DNA of 64,000 bases from Campylorhamphus procurvoides (lineage: Eukaryota > Chordata > Aves > Passeriformes > Dendrocolaptidae): NCBI GenBank assembly GCA_013396655.1, contig WBMV01003351.1, positions 248,001 to 312,000 on the forward strand. The letters are read 5' to 3'. The translations under genes were made by a program, and so were the position numbers. The notes beneath the pieces were generated by a model. It saw only the letters and a list, made by a program, of their open reading frames with translations. It was not told the DNA's origin and made no database searches. Within the stretch, counting starts at the first letter, position 1. Each line of letters opens with the position of its first letter. Of the stretch, positions 36,901 to 49,722 are shown in pieces.

Positions 36901-39750
36901 TTACAACGGTGTGAAGACAGGCTGTATGCAATAAGAATAAAAAAAATGCATTTCAATAAATACAGGTTGCAAGTCACTGAAGACAGTTAATAGCCCACCC
37001 ATGGAATAGGAAGGCAAAAGCTACGTATGAGATAAAAATATTAGAAGATTATTCGTCCGTTGTTTCATCTAAACTATTTTACATATTTGCATTCAAAACA
37101 GTATATTTAATGACTATTAAGTTTTCATGTATAAGCATTTAAATTCCAGGAAATGTCACAGAGAAAATTGTTTCAAAATTCTGCAAATGTGCAAAACAAA
37201 ATTTTTATGCCACGTCATGATACATACTATATTCAGCACAGAGAAGGCAAGTTCTATTAAATCATTTTTAGGGAGATTTTTGTAGAAATGAAATAAAGTG
37301 GTCATCTTGTCTCTACAGAATGCAGATAATGAAACATCTTGACAACATTTGCCTAATCTTATTCTGAAAAATAACAGAGCTCTTCTCTTGACATTTTCTT
37401 TCAAAAAATATTGATAATAATAATGGTAGAAATTCTGATAATAATGATGCTTTCAGCAGAAAATTTTATTTTGGCAAAGATATATAAAATAGGATGATAA
37501 ACTGGGGTTTAAAATCGAAGTAATACAATTAAAAGCAAGACATTCAAACTGTGTGGGGCTGCTTGCCTATCCATGGCACTGTGTGACAAGAATGGCTCTA
37601 TGCCCAGCAGCTGCTTTGAACACAGTGTTTAGGCTGCTGTGCTGAAATACGACTTTTCTGAAACCTTAGGCAATGGCTACTTCACCTGTGTAATAAGATC
37701 AGCAGAGCTACTTGAAGGATGGAAAAGCCTTGCCAGTCAAGTGGAGATTAGCATCATTTACTCTGGCAAACACTGACAAACTTTTTCTGAAAGATGAACA
37801 AGATATACACAGCACTAGAAGCACACCAAATTCTTTAGTATACATAAGTTCTTGATTTTCACTGGGCTCGTTCAATTAATAAGAAATGGTGTTCACAAAA
37901 ACTGGTTGAACTATGATAATTAGCTAATAATTAATATTTAAGCATAGCTGAACTTGAAAATTTAAGTCAAGAGAAACTACTTCAAAATTTCTCATTTATC
38001 AAACAAGGTAAATAGAAAACTGCTCTTCTAAGCTATGTCTGCCATAAGCCTGCAAGAGAAAACTCACAAAACCACATCGCATACTCTCCTTGTACTGGAA
38101 AATGAAATAGATTGGAAGATTACAGATAAAATAAAGCTACAATGGGTACAATCATGAATAAATATAACAAAGCAATTTCACTACAGCACTAGATGACATC
38201 AGCTACACTTGTTTTATGAATAGCTGAATACACTTTATGCCAGTACTAAAAGTAAAAGTACCTAAAAGAGAGCAGAAATATGCTGCTTTTATGAATGTCT
38301 CTTGAAGAAATTTGATCTTACTATGTCAACATGAGTTTACTGATATTATCTGGAATGTCAGGAGACTTTAAAAATAGGGAAAATATAGTGAATTATGGTC
38401 ATAAGTTCTATGGTGAATTCAGGGGCTTCTGGTCAGTCAGTACTTTTTCCACTTAGACTTGTATTAAGTACAGACAAACACTTTGAACTTTCTCTATCAA
38501 GGTCTCCTAGTTCAGGTCAATAGTTACGTGCAGTGCACTTTCCCTGACCAGAGTTTCTCTTGAGTAAAACTTGCCAATCACACAAAATTACTTAGTGGTT
38601 TTGGGATCCGGACATATATAGACAAGGGAATTAATGGATACTACTACCCAACTAATTTAATGTGTACCATAAATCAGAAGTGAAAGTTAGTCTCCTGAGG
38701 GGAAAAAAGGACCTAGTGTATTAAAACACTTTGACACCTTTGATCTTCATTGTTCATAACATGAAGTATTTTCTAAACACCTTTGCACTGGAACTGAAAG
38801 ATGCATGGCTGGAATTAACCCTGGTCTTTCTGAGTAAATGTGGAACTTCAACCCTGTCCTAGACACAGATAGGTGATTGTTTCACAGCATTCAAAAATCC
38901 TTATCTGAAATCTGGTTTTATGCCTAATGAGTGCAGAGCCGTTATTTGCTTTAAAGAGTTCTCTTCTTCTGTGTACAAGAAGATTCTTGTAGTCCTAGTT
39001 AGACTATTAATAGTTTTCAGTTTTCCTTTAATTGATACAATGAGAGATAGGAAAAGACTGCATATACCTTTGCCCTTGAGCAGACTATGCACCATGTAAG
39101 TTTGAGACCTGCTGAGGTCAATGGAATTGTCAACCTAATATTACCATTCCAAGTGCTGTGATTTCTGCTTGCAATTAACTACATATGGCATTTATTATAA
39201 AATACTTAACTTATTACTAACGATTACATTTAATACAACAATCACACTTATATACGTATTTAACCTTCAAAATGCATTGTTCTTTAATTGGCTCATTGTT
39301 ACAGGTTTTGAGGTTTTTTAATTAATGTCTGGCTATGTTTCAAACAACTTCCATGTTAATTAACTTTGGCCTCCCTAAATAGTCTTGATTTTCATAATTA
39401 TTTATTTGAATTTTATTCTGTGATTTTATCAGGATAAATTTATTGTAATATTGGAGATACCACTTGAACACAAAAAAAAAAAAATCATCTGTAGCTTTCT
39501 CAGTTTACAGTCTCTCTGAAGTGTTGGCCCTAAAGAGAGCTTTAGGTTCTTTTGAATGGATTACTAACACAGTAATAGTCAAAAAGATTTTTGTGCCTTT
39601 TTTTTTTTCCCCACCGAGTTACCTCCCCATTGGGAAACCTGTCTAAGTAAGTATTTCAAGTGTTGACAGAATTTTTGATTCCTTCTTGGTCAAAATTTCT
39701 GCTTCATGAAATAATAAAATGAAGCCAAGAATACTGAATGCACATAGGGG

Positions 39751-39785
39751 TGTGTGTATGTGTGTGTGTATGTGTATATGTGTGT
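39751..39785. repeat. (TG)n microsatellite, interrupted
   Basis: TG dinucleotides with TA interruptions over 35 bp. Confidence 0.9.
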
Positions 39786-41095
39786 AAAAAATTTATATCA
39801 ACCATCACAGAGCTTACAAAACCAGTGAATTTCAGTGCCTACATGACCACACTGAGCAGGCACAGTGAATCCAAACTTCTGTGGATTGTACTGCAGCCCT
39901 GGGGTCATAGGTACCACTGTCAGGCTGAATCCTCCTCTCAGATGTCCTTTGTCTGGAAGGTACAAATCTATCAGGGACTCAAATAGGTGTGATGAAGCAT
40001 CTCATTTCCTCTACTCCCACTTTCTTGGTGATACCATCAAAGCCATGGCCTCTATGGAAAAGTGAATAAATGCCACCTACACAAGATTACTTAGATTACT
40101 CAATATATTTGCCGTGACTTATAGCATTTAAGAGCTGAACATTTAATTTTAAGAGTTTTTTTATCTCTATAGACAGTGATGTACAGGATGATTCAGAGTA
40201 TGACTCAGAATGTCTGAAATGAAGCAGTTAAGCACCTAATTTTAGGTATAATCTAGCTGGCCTCAATATAGGCTAGTTATACCCCTCCTTAAGATAAATG
40301 TTTCAGAAGGTTTTAAATGCGTCACTTCAGAATTTCCTCCCCACCAGCTGATATAATGCCTGATTTACATTGATAGCTTTTAAATGACTCTACATGCTGC
40401 AGATGAGCTGGTGTCCTTAGATACCTAAGTTAGATGACCAAAGTTAAGACATATGACTGTCATTTCAGCTGTGTCCTTTTAGATATACAAAAAGTCCTCT
40501 CCGAACATCACTTAAGAAAAAGAGGAGACTTTCTGTAGGAAAGCTCTGTAGAGGCCAAATTTCTCCCAAGCCAAACACAACAGTAAGCAGGCTGTTTCAC
40601 TTACAATGAAGATACCAGGAATCATCAACTAGATATTTTCCCACTTAATTCTCCCAAAGTATCTAACATTTTAAAAGTGCTCAGAGCCAGGACTGTGTAA
40701 ATTGTGAATGAAGTCAGGGAATGCTGATGAAATTTTTTTTACAGACTTTTGATAACCCTTTTATTGACTTAGACTCAAAAGTATCAAAGTAAATGAGAAC
40801 AAGGTTATAAAATATACTGTTTCTTAAACAGTGTTTTTGAGTTTAAATTGGAGGAAGAATAGAATTCTTAATTTCAGACTGTGTCTTAGGGAGAAATAGT
40901 GACTGGTAGATGTCTCACTTTTCTGTGGGAGAAGATGGAGGGGCTGTTTGTTGCCTCTACTGATGAATTTAAGATATTTCAGTATAGATATATCTGAGAA
41001 AAATTAGGTTGATTTTTTGGGATGAATTATGAGCATACTGTCCATGGAAAAGTAATCTTGGCCAACAAAATTTTCCTAAGAATGATGTCATCAAA

Positions 41096-41171
41096 TAGAA
41101 TCATAGAATAGTTTGGGTTGGAAGGGACATTAAACATCATCTAGTTCCAAACTCACTGCAATGAGGGGCAA
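41096..41171 (-). mobile_element. Very short CR1 3' UTR fragment, minus strand
   Basis: ATAGAATCATAGAATAGTTT, then GGGTTGGAAGGGACATTAAA, is the reverse complement of the CR1 3' end, including its ATTCTATGATTCTAT tail. About 76 bp are present, ending after CCAAACTCACTGCAATGAGG. CR1 copies are usually 5'-truncated, and this is an extreme case. It is the least decayed CR1 sequence in the window over its length. Confidence 0.93.
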
Positions 41172-43424
41172 TAGGCAAGAAAGCTGAATTTCTAGCAGGT
41201 GTTATAGCAGTTCTGGTTGAGAAAGTGTCTCGACATCCTGGAACAAAACTTTTTGAAATTTACAAATTAAGACTTTTGGTAAGTTATTTTAGCAGTGAAA
41301 AAAATATTTATCATATTGAGGTTTTATACCAGTTTGTGTGGAGGACAGCTAGTTTGTTTGCCAATAATTTATTGCAGTTGGTTATTGTTTCTTGACTGAT
41401 TTTTAACATTTTACAAGGGGAAAGGAGGCATTGTTATTGACATTGCACTGGCAGAAAAATTGAAATCTGATTTGAAGTACATTGCTTAAAGTCAAACAAG
41501 GTTATTGCAATGACCACTGGGGAAATTAAAAATGCTTGCAAAAGTTAAGAGATATTTTTGTTCAGGCGTCTGTGTCTTGAAAGACCCTATGTCTCTTAGT
41601 TAAAATAAAATCGTATTACATAACCTGAGTGATTCCAGGAGTTAGAAAGTGACTGATTTTCTGTTCCCTTGGTAAGCAATAATTCATGCAAACAGATTGA
41701 CTGAGATTTTACTCTGCTACTGAAGTGGGAAACCACTGAAATATTGCTTGAGACTTTTTACAAGAGAAAATATAAGGAAAAATGTTATAGAGGGTGGATA
41801 GTATTCAAAAATATAATAATATTGAGAAATCTAGACTAATTCTTTTGAAGTAAATAATATTAAATAAACTGATAAGAAAAAAGACCACTTGTTTCTTATG
41901 TGTGGAAAGAAAATAAACATTATTATCATAAATGTGCCCAGATCAGCAAATTTATGAAGAAATATATGATCAGCAAATACCTGACAGTAAAGCCATATAT
42001 AATTGCAAGATAGTTTACAGGAAGCTGAAAAAAAAATGAAGGCAGATTAAAAGTTTTAGCAAATATAAGAAAAGTTTTGTCAGCTTGTGCTTGTTTGAAA
42101 GGCTGTTTTTCTGGCATAGGTTTGTGTTTACCCTGAGTTCTTATGAAGTACTGGTATCATCACTTGGTTAAACAAGCCTTTCATGTTAAAGTACAATTTA
42201 CTGTCAGCAAAAAGCAGGTGAAATAAAAGAAAAAAAAAGGTTTTAATTAAGCACATAAAATGAAAATATCTTGGATGCTTTAATGTTAATATGCAAAACC
42301 AACATATGGTGTTATGCACATGAGATAGATAGATATGTAGTTTTACTCCTTTGAATCACAATGGAGAGAAGAATGAATTCTTTAATTGTTTATGCAACAG
42401 CAAATTACAGGAAAAATTGCTTCCTCTTGATACAATGTGAGACTCTAGTAAGCCTATTTCAGACGTGTATTTGTCTCATCTAACTTTAAATACTTGTAAT
42501 ACAGAAGTCGACATCTGAGCTAATCACCTCAAGAACATTTAACATTCTCCTGACCCACATTAAGTGTTCACTTTAGGATGAGATGAAGTCTAAATATAAA
42601 CCCAAAAGGGCATTTGAAGATGGAAGTAAAAGCACACACCATTATTACAGAATTGTAACCCTGGGAAAGAGAAAGTTTCCTCCTCTGCTTATAAAATTAC
42701 TAAAATGTTATAGGAAATTAACACTGAAAACTCCACATGATATTATGATAGTTTTTCAGATTTCCTGATATCTAAAAATAATTAATAATCAGTCTATTCC
42801 CCTTATATAAAGAGTGAAGTTTGGCACAACAATTATTTCCTAGTTTTCAGTAGGTGAGATTCTGCAAAGCTTTCCATGAGGAGGTTTCACAGATGATTAA
42901 ATACACTACTCCAAAATGTAGAGGGTCTAATGAAATATTTAAACATCAGTGGATTAAGATAGAAAATGACTAATGACTTTTCTTGTAGAATCATATATTG
43001 AATATTTTGGATCTATTTTAAATCTTAAGGGATCCACCTAGCAGCTTAATTGCTGGGAAAATGTTGCAATATTGCTTTAACTAGATCTTGAATTAAAAAC
43101 CACTTGTATTTTAACTGCAGAATATGAATTCCAATGTATCTGCAATGGCAAAATCTCCTGAAAAGCTATTAACCAGAAGAATTACTTGGACGAGCAAACC
43201 AGCCTCCTAAGCAATTTTGTGAAAATTAAAATTAATTTCCTACACAGTATAGTAGCTGGTTCACTATAGCCCCAGTAAACAGTTTTTCTGTTGATGTTTT
43301 CCCTTCTTAAATTGGGAGAAGCAGTCATCCTATTTCTTTCAGTTCAAGAGCCTTGATACCTGCTGAGCAAAAGTAGAGGATATGTGAGAGGAATTTAGGT
43401 TTTTATTTTATAAGTATCTACCTG
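41172..43424. other. Unique AT-rich sequence, no gene seen
   Basis: No recognised element. The open frames at 41926-42319 (minus strand) are low-complexity and Phe/Leu-rich, as AT-rich DNA gives. Confidence 0.5.
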
Positions 43425-43469
43425 GTAAAACCAAATCAAACCAAACCAAACCAATCCAAACCAACAAAA
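43425..43469. repeat. (CCAAA)n simple repeat
   Basis: About nine imperfect 5-bp units of CCAAA on the plus strand (TTTGG on the minus). Confidence 0.9.
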
Positions 43470-43503
43470 CTCAGTTTTCATAGTCTTTATTTCTAATTCA
43501 GTG

Positions 43504-43547
43504 GAAAAAAAGAAAAGAAGGAAAAAAAGAAAAGAAAAAAGAAAAGA
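43504..43547. repeat. (AAAAG)n A/G-rich repeat
   Basis: Forty-four purines in a row in AAAAG and AAAAAAAG units, just 35 bp after the CCAAA repeat. Confidence 0.9.
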
Positions 43548-45177
43548 CTGATGACTGATTTTTGCCTAGAGACCTCACAGATGGACAAGTCAGTCATAAC
43601 CTGAGCAGTGTTCTTTTGCTTAAGATGATAGTGCTGCTGTGGTTTTTTAGTCTGTCTTGAAGATTGCTTCAATATTTTGTGGGAAGATTATCCTGCATAC
43701 TCCAAGTAACCAGCTTCTGCTACAGAGCCATATATTACAAATTAACAGATTAATCTGTGGCATGCCAAACAAGTATTCTGCATCTCGCAAACACAAACAC
43801 AGACATTATTTCCAGTCAAAAAGAACTGGATGTGAAAATAAGCATTAGCTGTTCAGTAGCTTATTATTTTTCTAATAAACATGAAGTTAGTGTGGGTAAA
43901 TCAGTGCTGTTTAGTCATTTCAGAAAAGATCTGGAAGTTTCTAAAGCACAGCTATATACGTGATCAGTATGATAGGAGGAGACCCAGCAGAATTGAAGAA
44001 TGCTGCAAATCTTTTGAGTTTACAAGTTCAACTGCTTATTTTCATTATGCTTTTGAAAATAGCCGTAACATTCATGAAGTAAATGTTACTCCTTGCCAGC
44101 TGAAGGCAGAGATTGACCTAAATGTCCAGAAGGTATCTCTGTGTCCCAATGAAGAGATTTTGGAAATAGTTTAATGAAAAGGATTCAGATTGCCTTGAAA
44201 ATTATGTGCATTAATCGTTCCAAAGCATTACTCCTAGTTTTTTTCAATCCTAAAAATTCAGAGATAAATTTCCTCCATTCAAAATCAGCCTATAGCATTC
44301 CTCTGTTATAGTTTGTAATGGCTTCGACTCTTAGGATAAATGGAAGTTTCTTTTTTCTTATTGTACCCAGGAGCTTTCATGTAGTATATTACAAAGTGGT
44401 ACCAAAACAAAACAGACCAAAAAAGTTTAGAGAAGCCACTTAGGAAATAAAAGTGTTTTTCAACTAAAATGTCTACAATTCAAACAATTGTTCTGCGTGT
44501 GGCAGATAATTAGTCAATGCTTGTCTTTTGAACTCTGAAAATAAATTAAGAAGGAGCAGATATGCTGTACCCTCAAACAATGACAGCGTTAACTGTTTGG
44601 TCCTTGTATTTTTGTTTGTTTGGTTGTTGTTTTTGTTTCTGTTGTTTTTTTTTTCCTTTTAAAGTATTTCAAAGATTTTTTTCTTTTTTCAAAGGTAGTT
44701 TTCTAACCAAGTACTCATAATTACCTACACATGAATAAGGCTTGAGGAAACCATACAGGTCTATTCAACTACATGCTATACAGATTTTAATTTTACAGAT
44801 TCTTCTTATTTTAGTTCCAGTAAATGCTTTTAGCTAAGGTTGACCAAAACTTTTACCTTTGTTATACTGTTTTGAATCACTTATAATTGCCATATTTAAA
44901 CTGTTCAGACTGATATGCCCCATGCCAGATGTCTGCTCTAGGATGAATAATTTTTGAAAATTCCAGCAAAAATAGCTCAGTAGCTTAGCAATATTAAAGA
45001 AAGATGTTTTTTCTTTTGTCCCTATTAATATGTTATTTTGAAGGAGTTAACTTGAATATTGCTGTTATTTTTGAATAAATCCATCTCCACTTTACAGTAG
45101 TGTCTTTACAGAAATGGGTCCAAATGAAGGTCTAGATAAAATCTTAGCAAGAAACAATTTTATCAACAAAAACAACT
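43548..45177. other. Unique sequence, no gene seen
   Basis: No recognised element apart from a T/G-rich simple tract at about 44606-44658. A plus-strand open frame at 43881-44174 (97 codons) encodes no known domain. Confidence 0.5.
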
Positions 45178-45209
45178 ACACACATAAACACACTCAAACA
45201 CACACACTC
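45178..45209. repeat. (CA)n microsatellite, interrupted
   Basis: ACACA units broken by TAAA and TCAAA. Confidence 0.85.
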
Positions 45210-45525
45210 CCCTCCCTCTGATTTTATTGGGGGTGAGATTACACCATTTGGAGGAGTTAATGTTTTGATACTAACTTCTAATATAAATTTAGCATTGTTT
45301 AAATATTCCCTATCTGTTTCTGCTTTGTTCGCTTCACCTCTTTTGTTGCCTTCCTCAAAGTCCTTGCACATGACATTTAATGCAGCAGATACAGGACCTA
45401 CAGGACTTAGTGAATAGATGGTTTAGCCTGGTGCCTCAGTATGTTGCCAGGAATGGAGACACCAGAGAATCATAGTGACAGAAGTCTTACCTGAATCAAT
45501 TATTTCCTCTCACAGGTGTTACTGT

Positions 45526-45628
45526 AGAAGAGAAAGAAAAGGAAGGAAGGAGAGAAGGAGAGAAGGAGGGAAGCAGGGAAGGAAGGAGGGGAGGAAGGAG
45601 AGGAGGAGGGGAGGGAAAGAAAGAAAGA
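45526..45628. repeat. Long polypurine (GGAA)n tract
   Basis: About 103 bases of A and G with a single pyrimidine (C near 45574), in GGAAGG, GAGAAGGA and GGAGGGGAGG units. It accounts for a short Arg/Glu/Gly/Lys-rich open frame at 45475-45660, which is not a gene. Such tracts can form triplex (H-DNA) structures. Confidence 0.95.
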
Positions 45629-48519
45629 TTAGAATACTTGAAGCAGCACTTTGTCTCTAAAAATTAGTTTATAAAAACTGCTACTTTTTAGAAAATACTG
45701 AGTGAAATAAAAAAAATCATTATTAAGAACTATCTACAGATGCACTTTTTTTTAGGCAGAAACATGTTAAAAAATAATATGCTATCCTGATAAATAATCT
45801 GTTTAATTTGTTTTAATTTTCTTCTTAAAAAAGTTCTTTTTCAAAGCCTTATTCCAGCCCTCTGCAGGGAACTTTTTAGGAAAGGCAAAAGAGAAATTTT
45901 AAAAGAAAATCTTTGGGTATCCATGGTTGAAAGCTGTGTTATTATTCACTTACAGCACCTCACGATATGCTAGGCTCTATCCCTAACAATAGAAAGAAAA
46001 CTGTGATCCCCATGCAAAGTTTGCCTTAGGGTAAAAATGGGAAAAGATTTTAATGGTTATACAGGTTTTGACAGCCTAGTGTTCACAAACTAAACCTCAA
46101 GTTCACTTCAGTTCACATGGAAAATATATGCGCTTAACTCTTATCACGCAAACAGCTCTAGGCTGAGTCACTCAGCTGCTGAGTGCCTTCATATCCACAG
46201 CACATGGGAAGAGTGCACAGTGACCATGCAGGCTTTCTTCCAGTGTCAGCCACTCCACATGTGCATGCATGGACATGCACACAAATGTTCATGTTTGTGC
46301 ATGCAGAAGGCAGTGCTCCATTATGGAAGTTGGGTAGGGGTAAATTTTACACTTACACAGGGGAAATTGGACATATTTCTCAGTTTAGCAAAATAAACAT
46401 GGCTTTAGAACATAGGAAGAATCTTTGAAGGGTTAAGTATACATGCAAGTACTTGCAGGATCAAAAAGTAAATTAACATAGAGCAAATTAATTGGAAAGT
46501 AAAAATATCTGTTAGTTAGCCAGGTTAGGTTGTATAATGTGTTAGTAACAGATTTTTAGTCATTTAGACGTACATAACTTACATTCCTGAACCAACTTCA
46601 GCCATAGTTTTTCAGAAGGGTTTTCATTTACCACTGATTTTATACTGTAAAGTGACAAAAGACTTTCATTTAACACATTAGATGATCGTGATGTGTTTTT
46701 TTTTTGAAAGAACCAATCAGTGTGTTGAAATGAATAGCAATCTACCACATCTCATAATATTCAATCACAATTTAGCTGATTAATAATGAAGATGAAAGTT
46801 TCTTCATTTTTACTATACATCACCCCTTGCTGAAGTTTGCTGCTTCAGCAGCTCTCTGAGAAAAATACGTCTTGCGGCATGCCCTCAAGGGCATTAGATT
46901 TGGATTATTTCAGATTAAGGAGACTCCACTGAGAATGCACTGCCAAGAATACTTTCTCTTTTACATCTAGAAGGATTCAGCTTGAGTGACATCTGACACA
47001 TGTTGTGGTTGAAGAGGACCTGTAAAAGATGTATTCCTAGAAGACTTTAATGGCTTTATAGATCAGTTCAGAAAGGACATGCCCTGACTTTTAGCCTTCA
47101 TGATCTCATCTGGATGTTCATCAGTTAAGACAAGTGATTAAAATAGTATTTTCTGCTGTTTGACTTTATACACCGCTCTGCTTCTCTTCTCCACTGACTT
47201 CTAGACAATTCTCTTCCTCAGAAAGGGCACTTGGCACTCACAGTAATTAAGAGCAGTCTTATTGTCTTATTAAAAGGAAGCTGCAGCAGCGTCCCTTGCA
47301 ATTTCATGGTGCACCAGAAGGCACCAGACCTAAAGGTCAAACACTAATTGAATTTACAGGTGGGATTAGCCTGATCAAATATAGATACCTAAACAACAGG
47401 TATCTACAACTGAAGCAATCATCCACCAGAGAGAAGAAACAGACATTTTTAGGCTCTAGTTTATCTGACCTATTTCAGTCATCTACTTTAGGTGTTTAAT
47501 CACATCCAGAAAAATCTTCAATTCTTTCCATTGACAGTAAAGAGAGACTGTATGTTGCTCACAGGTAGGCATGGATCTACATGTGAGGTAGGTGAGGTAA
47601 ATCCTATGCTGATACATGTGTGGATCAGAGTAGGCTGTAAAGTCAGATGGAACATCTGTGTCTCTATGTGTGATTGGACAGCATATCTTCATCCAGAAAG
47701 GGTAGAAAGAACTCTTAGAAACAACTAAGTTAGTGGGTACTTGTGCCTATGAAAACAGAAATTGACTTTCACAAAACAGTCTCTTAAATTATGTGAACTT
47801 TAAATTAAATGAACTTTAATTTTTGAATTAAATGAACTGGGTGGGTGTTTCTACAGACACAGTAGTTCTAAAACATCCCTGTGGATTATCTTCTCAAAAT
47901 TTCAGAGCTACAGCATTGCTTCATTAGCACTTATACACAGAGGTCATATTTATAGTCAGAAAGGGAAAAAATATAAGCCAAAACATTCCAATTAGAATGT
48001 CTTAGAGCATTGAACAAAATTTCACAAAATTCAGCTATGAATGCTTATGAAGTTCTTCATTGTTTTAGGCACCCAAGTTTGAAAATGGAACCTGGTTTCC
48101 TATTTGGTTTATGTAAGTACATTTCTTTGCAATAATTTATGTATCAGTTATACAGCTGTGCAGATCTTGGTTGTCTGAAACTTAAACTTTGTAGAAAATG
48201 CCTTATATCCAACCACAAAATCTCCAACAGAACTCTGAATCAACAAGTGTAGGGTAATTATGCACCTATGGATATGCAGAATGACTTAAATGTACAAATT
48301 CTGGCTTGTGGTACACTAGGAAAATGGAACAATGTATAAAGAACCCAAATTAAACTGTCAGAGATACCTGGGGTCAAGGAAAACATGGGAATTTTCTTAA
48401 GGTTCGTACTGGTTCTCTAAAAGAATGTAAATCTTACTTAGCTACTCTTTACAGGAAGAAAATGGACTTCATTGTCCACTTGCAGAACTGGATATTGTAG
48501 TCTGTATTTTCAGGAGTAA
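45629..48519. other. Unique sequence, no gene seen
   Basis: No recognised element. At 46255-46305 there is a cluster of alternating purine-pyrimidine words (GTGCATGCATG, ACATGCACACA, TGTGCATGCA). A near-repeat of AATTAAATGAACT occurs at about 47805-47840. Confidence 0.5.
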
Positions 48520-48553
48520 AATTCAATAATATTCAAAATTCAGTAATATTCAA
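48520..48553. repeat. 17-bp tandem duplication
   Basis: AATTCAATAATATTCAA is followed at once by AATTCAGTAATATTCAA, differing at one base. Confidence 0.9.
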
Positions 48554-48663
48554 ATAATTGACAACATAAAAGATCTGAGTAAATGTGATTAGTATTTTAT
48601 ATTACTTTGATATGTGGGAAAATATCTGTAAATAGCACTACTTTTCAACATCATAAACTTCTT

Positions 48664-48723
48664 GTGACATTATGTCACATTATACATATATATATATGTG
48701 TGTGTATATATGTATATATATAT
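48664..48723. repeat. Inverted repeat beside (TA/TG)n microsatellite
   Basis: GTGACA-TTA-TGTCAC at 48664-48678 is a perfect 6-bp inverted repeat with a 3-base loop. It is followed by alternating TA and TG units from about 48682 to 48723, themselves nearly self-complementary. Confidence 0.85.
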
Positions 48724-49257
48724 CTGTGACAGTAACTTACCAGGTTGAGTTATTTTTCTAATTTGAAAACTGGTTTAGATACTAGTGTGAAATGTGGTAA
48801 AGGTTTATTTGAATGTGGACCTGCAAATTAGTCTAAACTTCATTCAATGTTTATGATTCTTCAGTTATGTCCTTGGGTGGAGCTTTTTGGAGATGAGTAA
48901 AGTTTCAGATGGGCACACCCGTGACAACAGTGGTTGGTTGTAGAATTTCACTCTTCCCTAGGTACTAGCATCAATCAAAGGACCAATATACTGGCTTACT
49001 TTTTCCTTTCATTTTGTTCTTTCTCTTTTTACTTTTTATTCCCTTATGAAGACAGATCTAATGTCACTTCATACAATTTCCTTGGTGAAAGAAAGACCTA
49101 CAGAAAAAATATGTGATATGCTTTGTCGATCCCTACCTCATTCTACATAACCATCTTCAAAGTGTAGAATAGGATTGCTCTCACCAAAGTGTCTTCTAGC
49201 TTGCAGATTTTTTTTCAGGTACTAAATACAGTCTGCTATACCATGCTAATCAGTGGA
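48724..49257. other. Unique sequence, no feature seen
   Basis: No recognised element. Confidence 0.5.
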
Positions 49258-49722
49258 ATAATCATATAATCAATTAGGATGGAAAAGACCTCTGAGATAA
49301 TCGGTCACCTCCAGGGATGGTGACCCCACCACCTCACTGAGCAGTCTATTCCAATATTTAATTACCCTTTCTGTGAAAAAATTCCTCCTAATGTCCAACC
49401 TGAACCTTCCCTTGTGCAGCTTGAGGACATGTCTCGTACTGTCACTGGTTGCCTGGGAGAAGAGACCGACTGCCACCTGGCTACAACCTCCTTTCAGGTA
49501 GTTCTAGAAAGTGTTAAGGTCTCCCCTGAGCCTCCTTCTCTCTAGGCTAAAGAACCCCATCTCCCTCAGGTGTTCCTCATAGGACTTTTGTTCCAGATCC
49601 TTCATCAGCTTCATTGCCCTCCTCTGGACATGCTCAAGCATCTCAATTCCTTCCTGAACTGAGGGACCCAGAACTGGACACAGTATTCAAGATGCTGCCT
49701 CACCAGTGCTGAGTATTGTGCA
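49258..49722 (-). mobile_element. CR1 LINE 3' portion, minus strand
   Basis: Read on the minus strand this encodes the CR1 ORF2 C-terminal part: [50 protein letters not shown]. The plus strand shows the standard antisense landmarks: CTCCTCTGGACATGCTC, GAACTGAGGGACCCAGAACTG and GACACAGTATTCAAGATG. At the 3' UTR side (49258-49330), ATCATATAATCAATTAGGATGG is a decayed form of the CATAGAATCATAGAATGGTTTGG end, and part of the 3' UTR between about 49300 and 49320 is missing. The 5' limit is near 49722. Its conserved state is similar to the other copies; it is not active. Confidence 0.93.

Larger units (their letters stand above)
35751..41095. other. Mostly unique sequence, 5.3 kb, no gene seen
   Basis: No exon or RNA gene is recognised. 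The block 36540-36900 is clearly less AT-rich than its surroundings and is open on both strands for about 96 codons; I cannot identify it (see findings). A (TG)n repeat lies at 39751-39785 and an A13 run near 39472-39484. The 37560-37800 stretch has the look of conserved non-coding DNA. Confidence 0.45.

Noticed and set aside
43425..43469. CRISPR-like or telomere-like array (CCAAA units)
   Set aside because: Units are 5 bp without spacers and not TTAGGG; it is a plain microsatellite.
43881..44174. 97-codon open frame as a gene
   Set aside because: No recognised domain, no promoter or splice context; not distinguishable from chance.
45475..45660. Arg/Glu/Gly/Lys-rich small protein
   Set aside because: It is the translation of the polypurine repeat.
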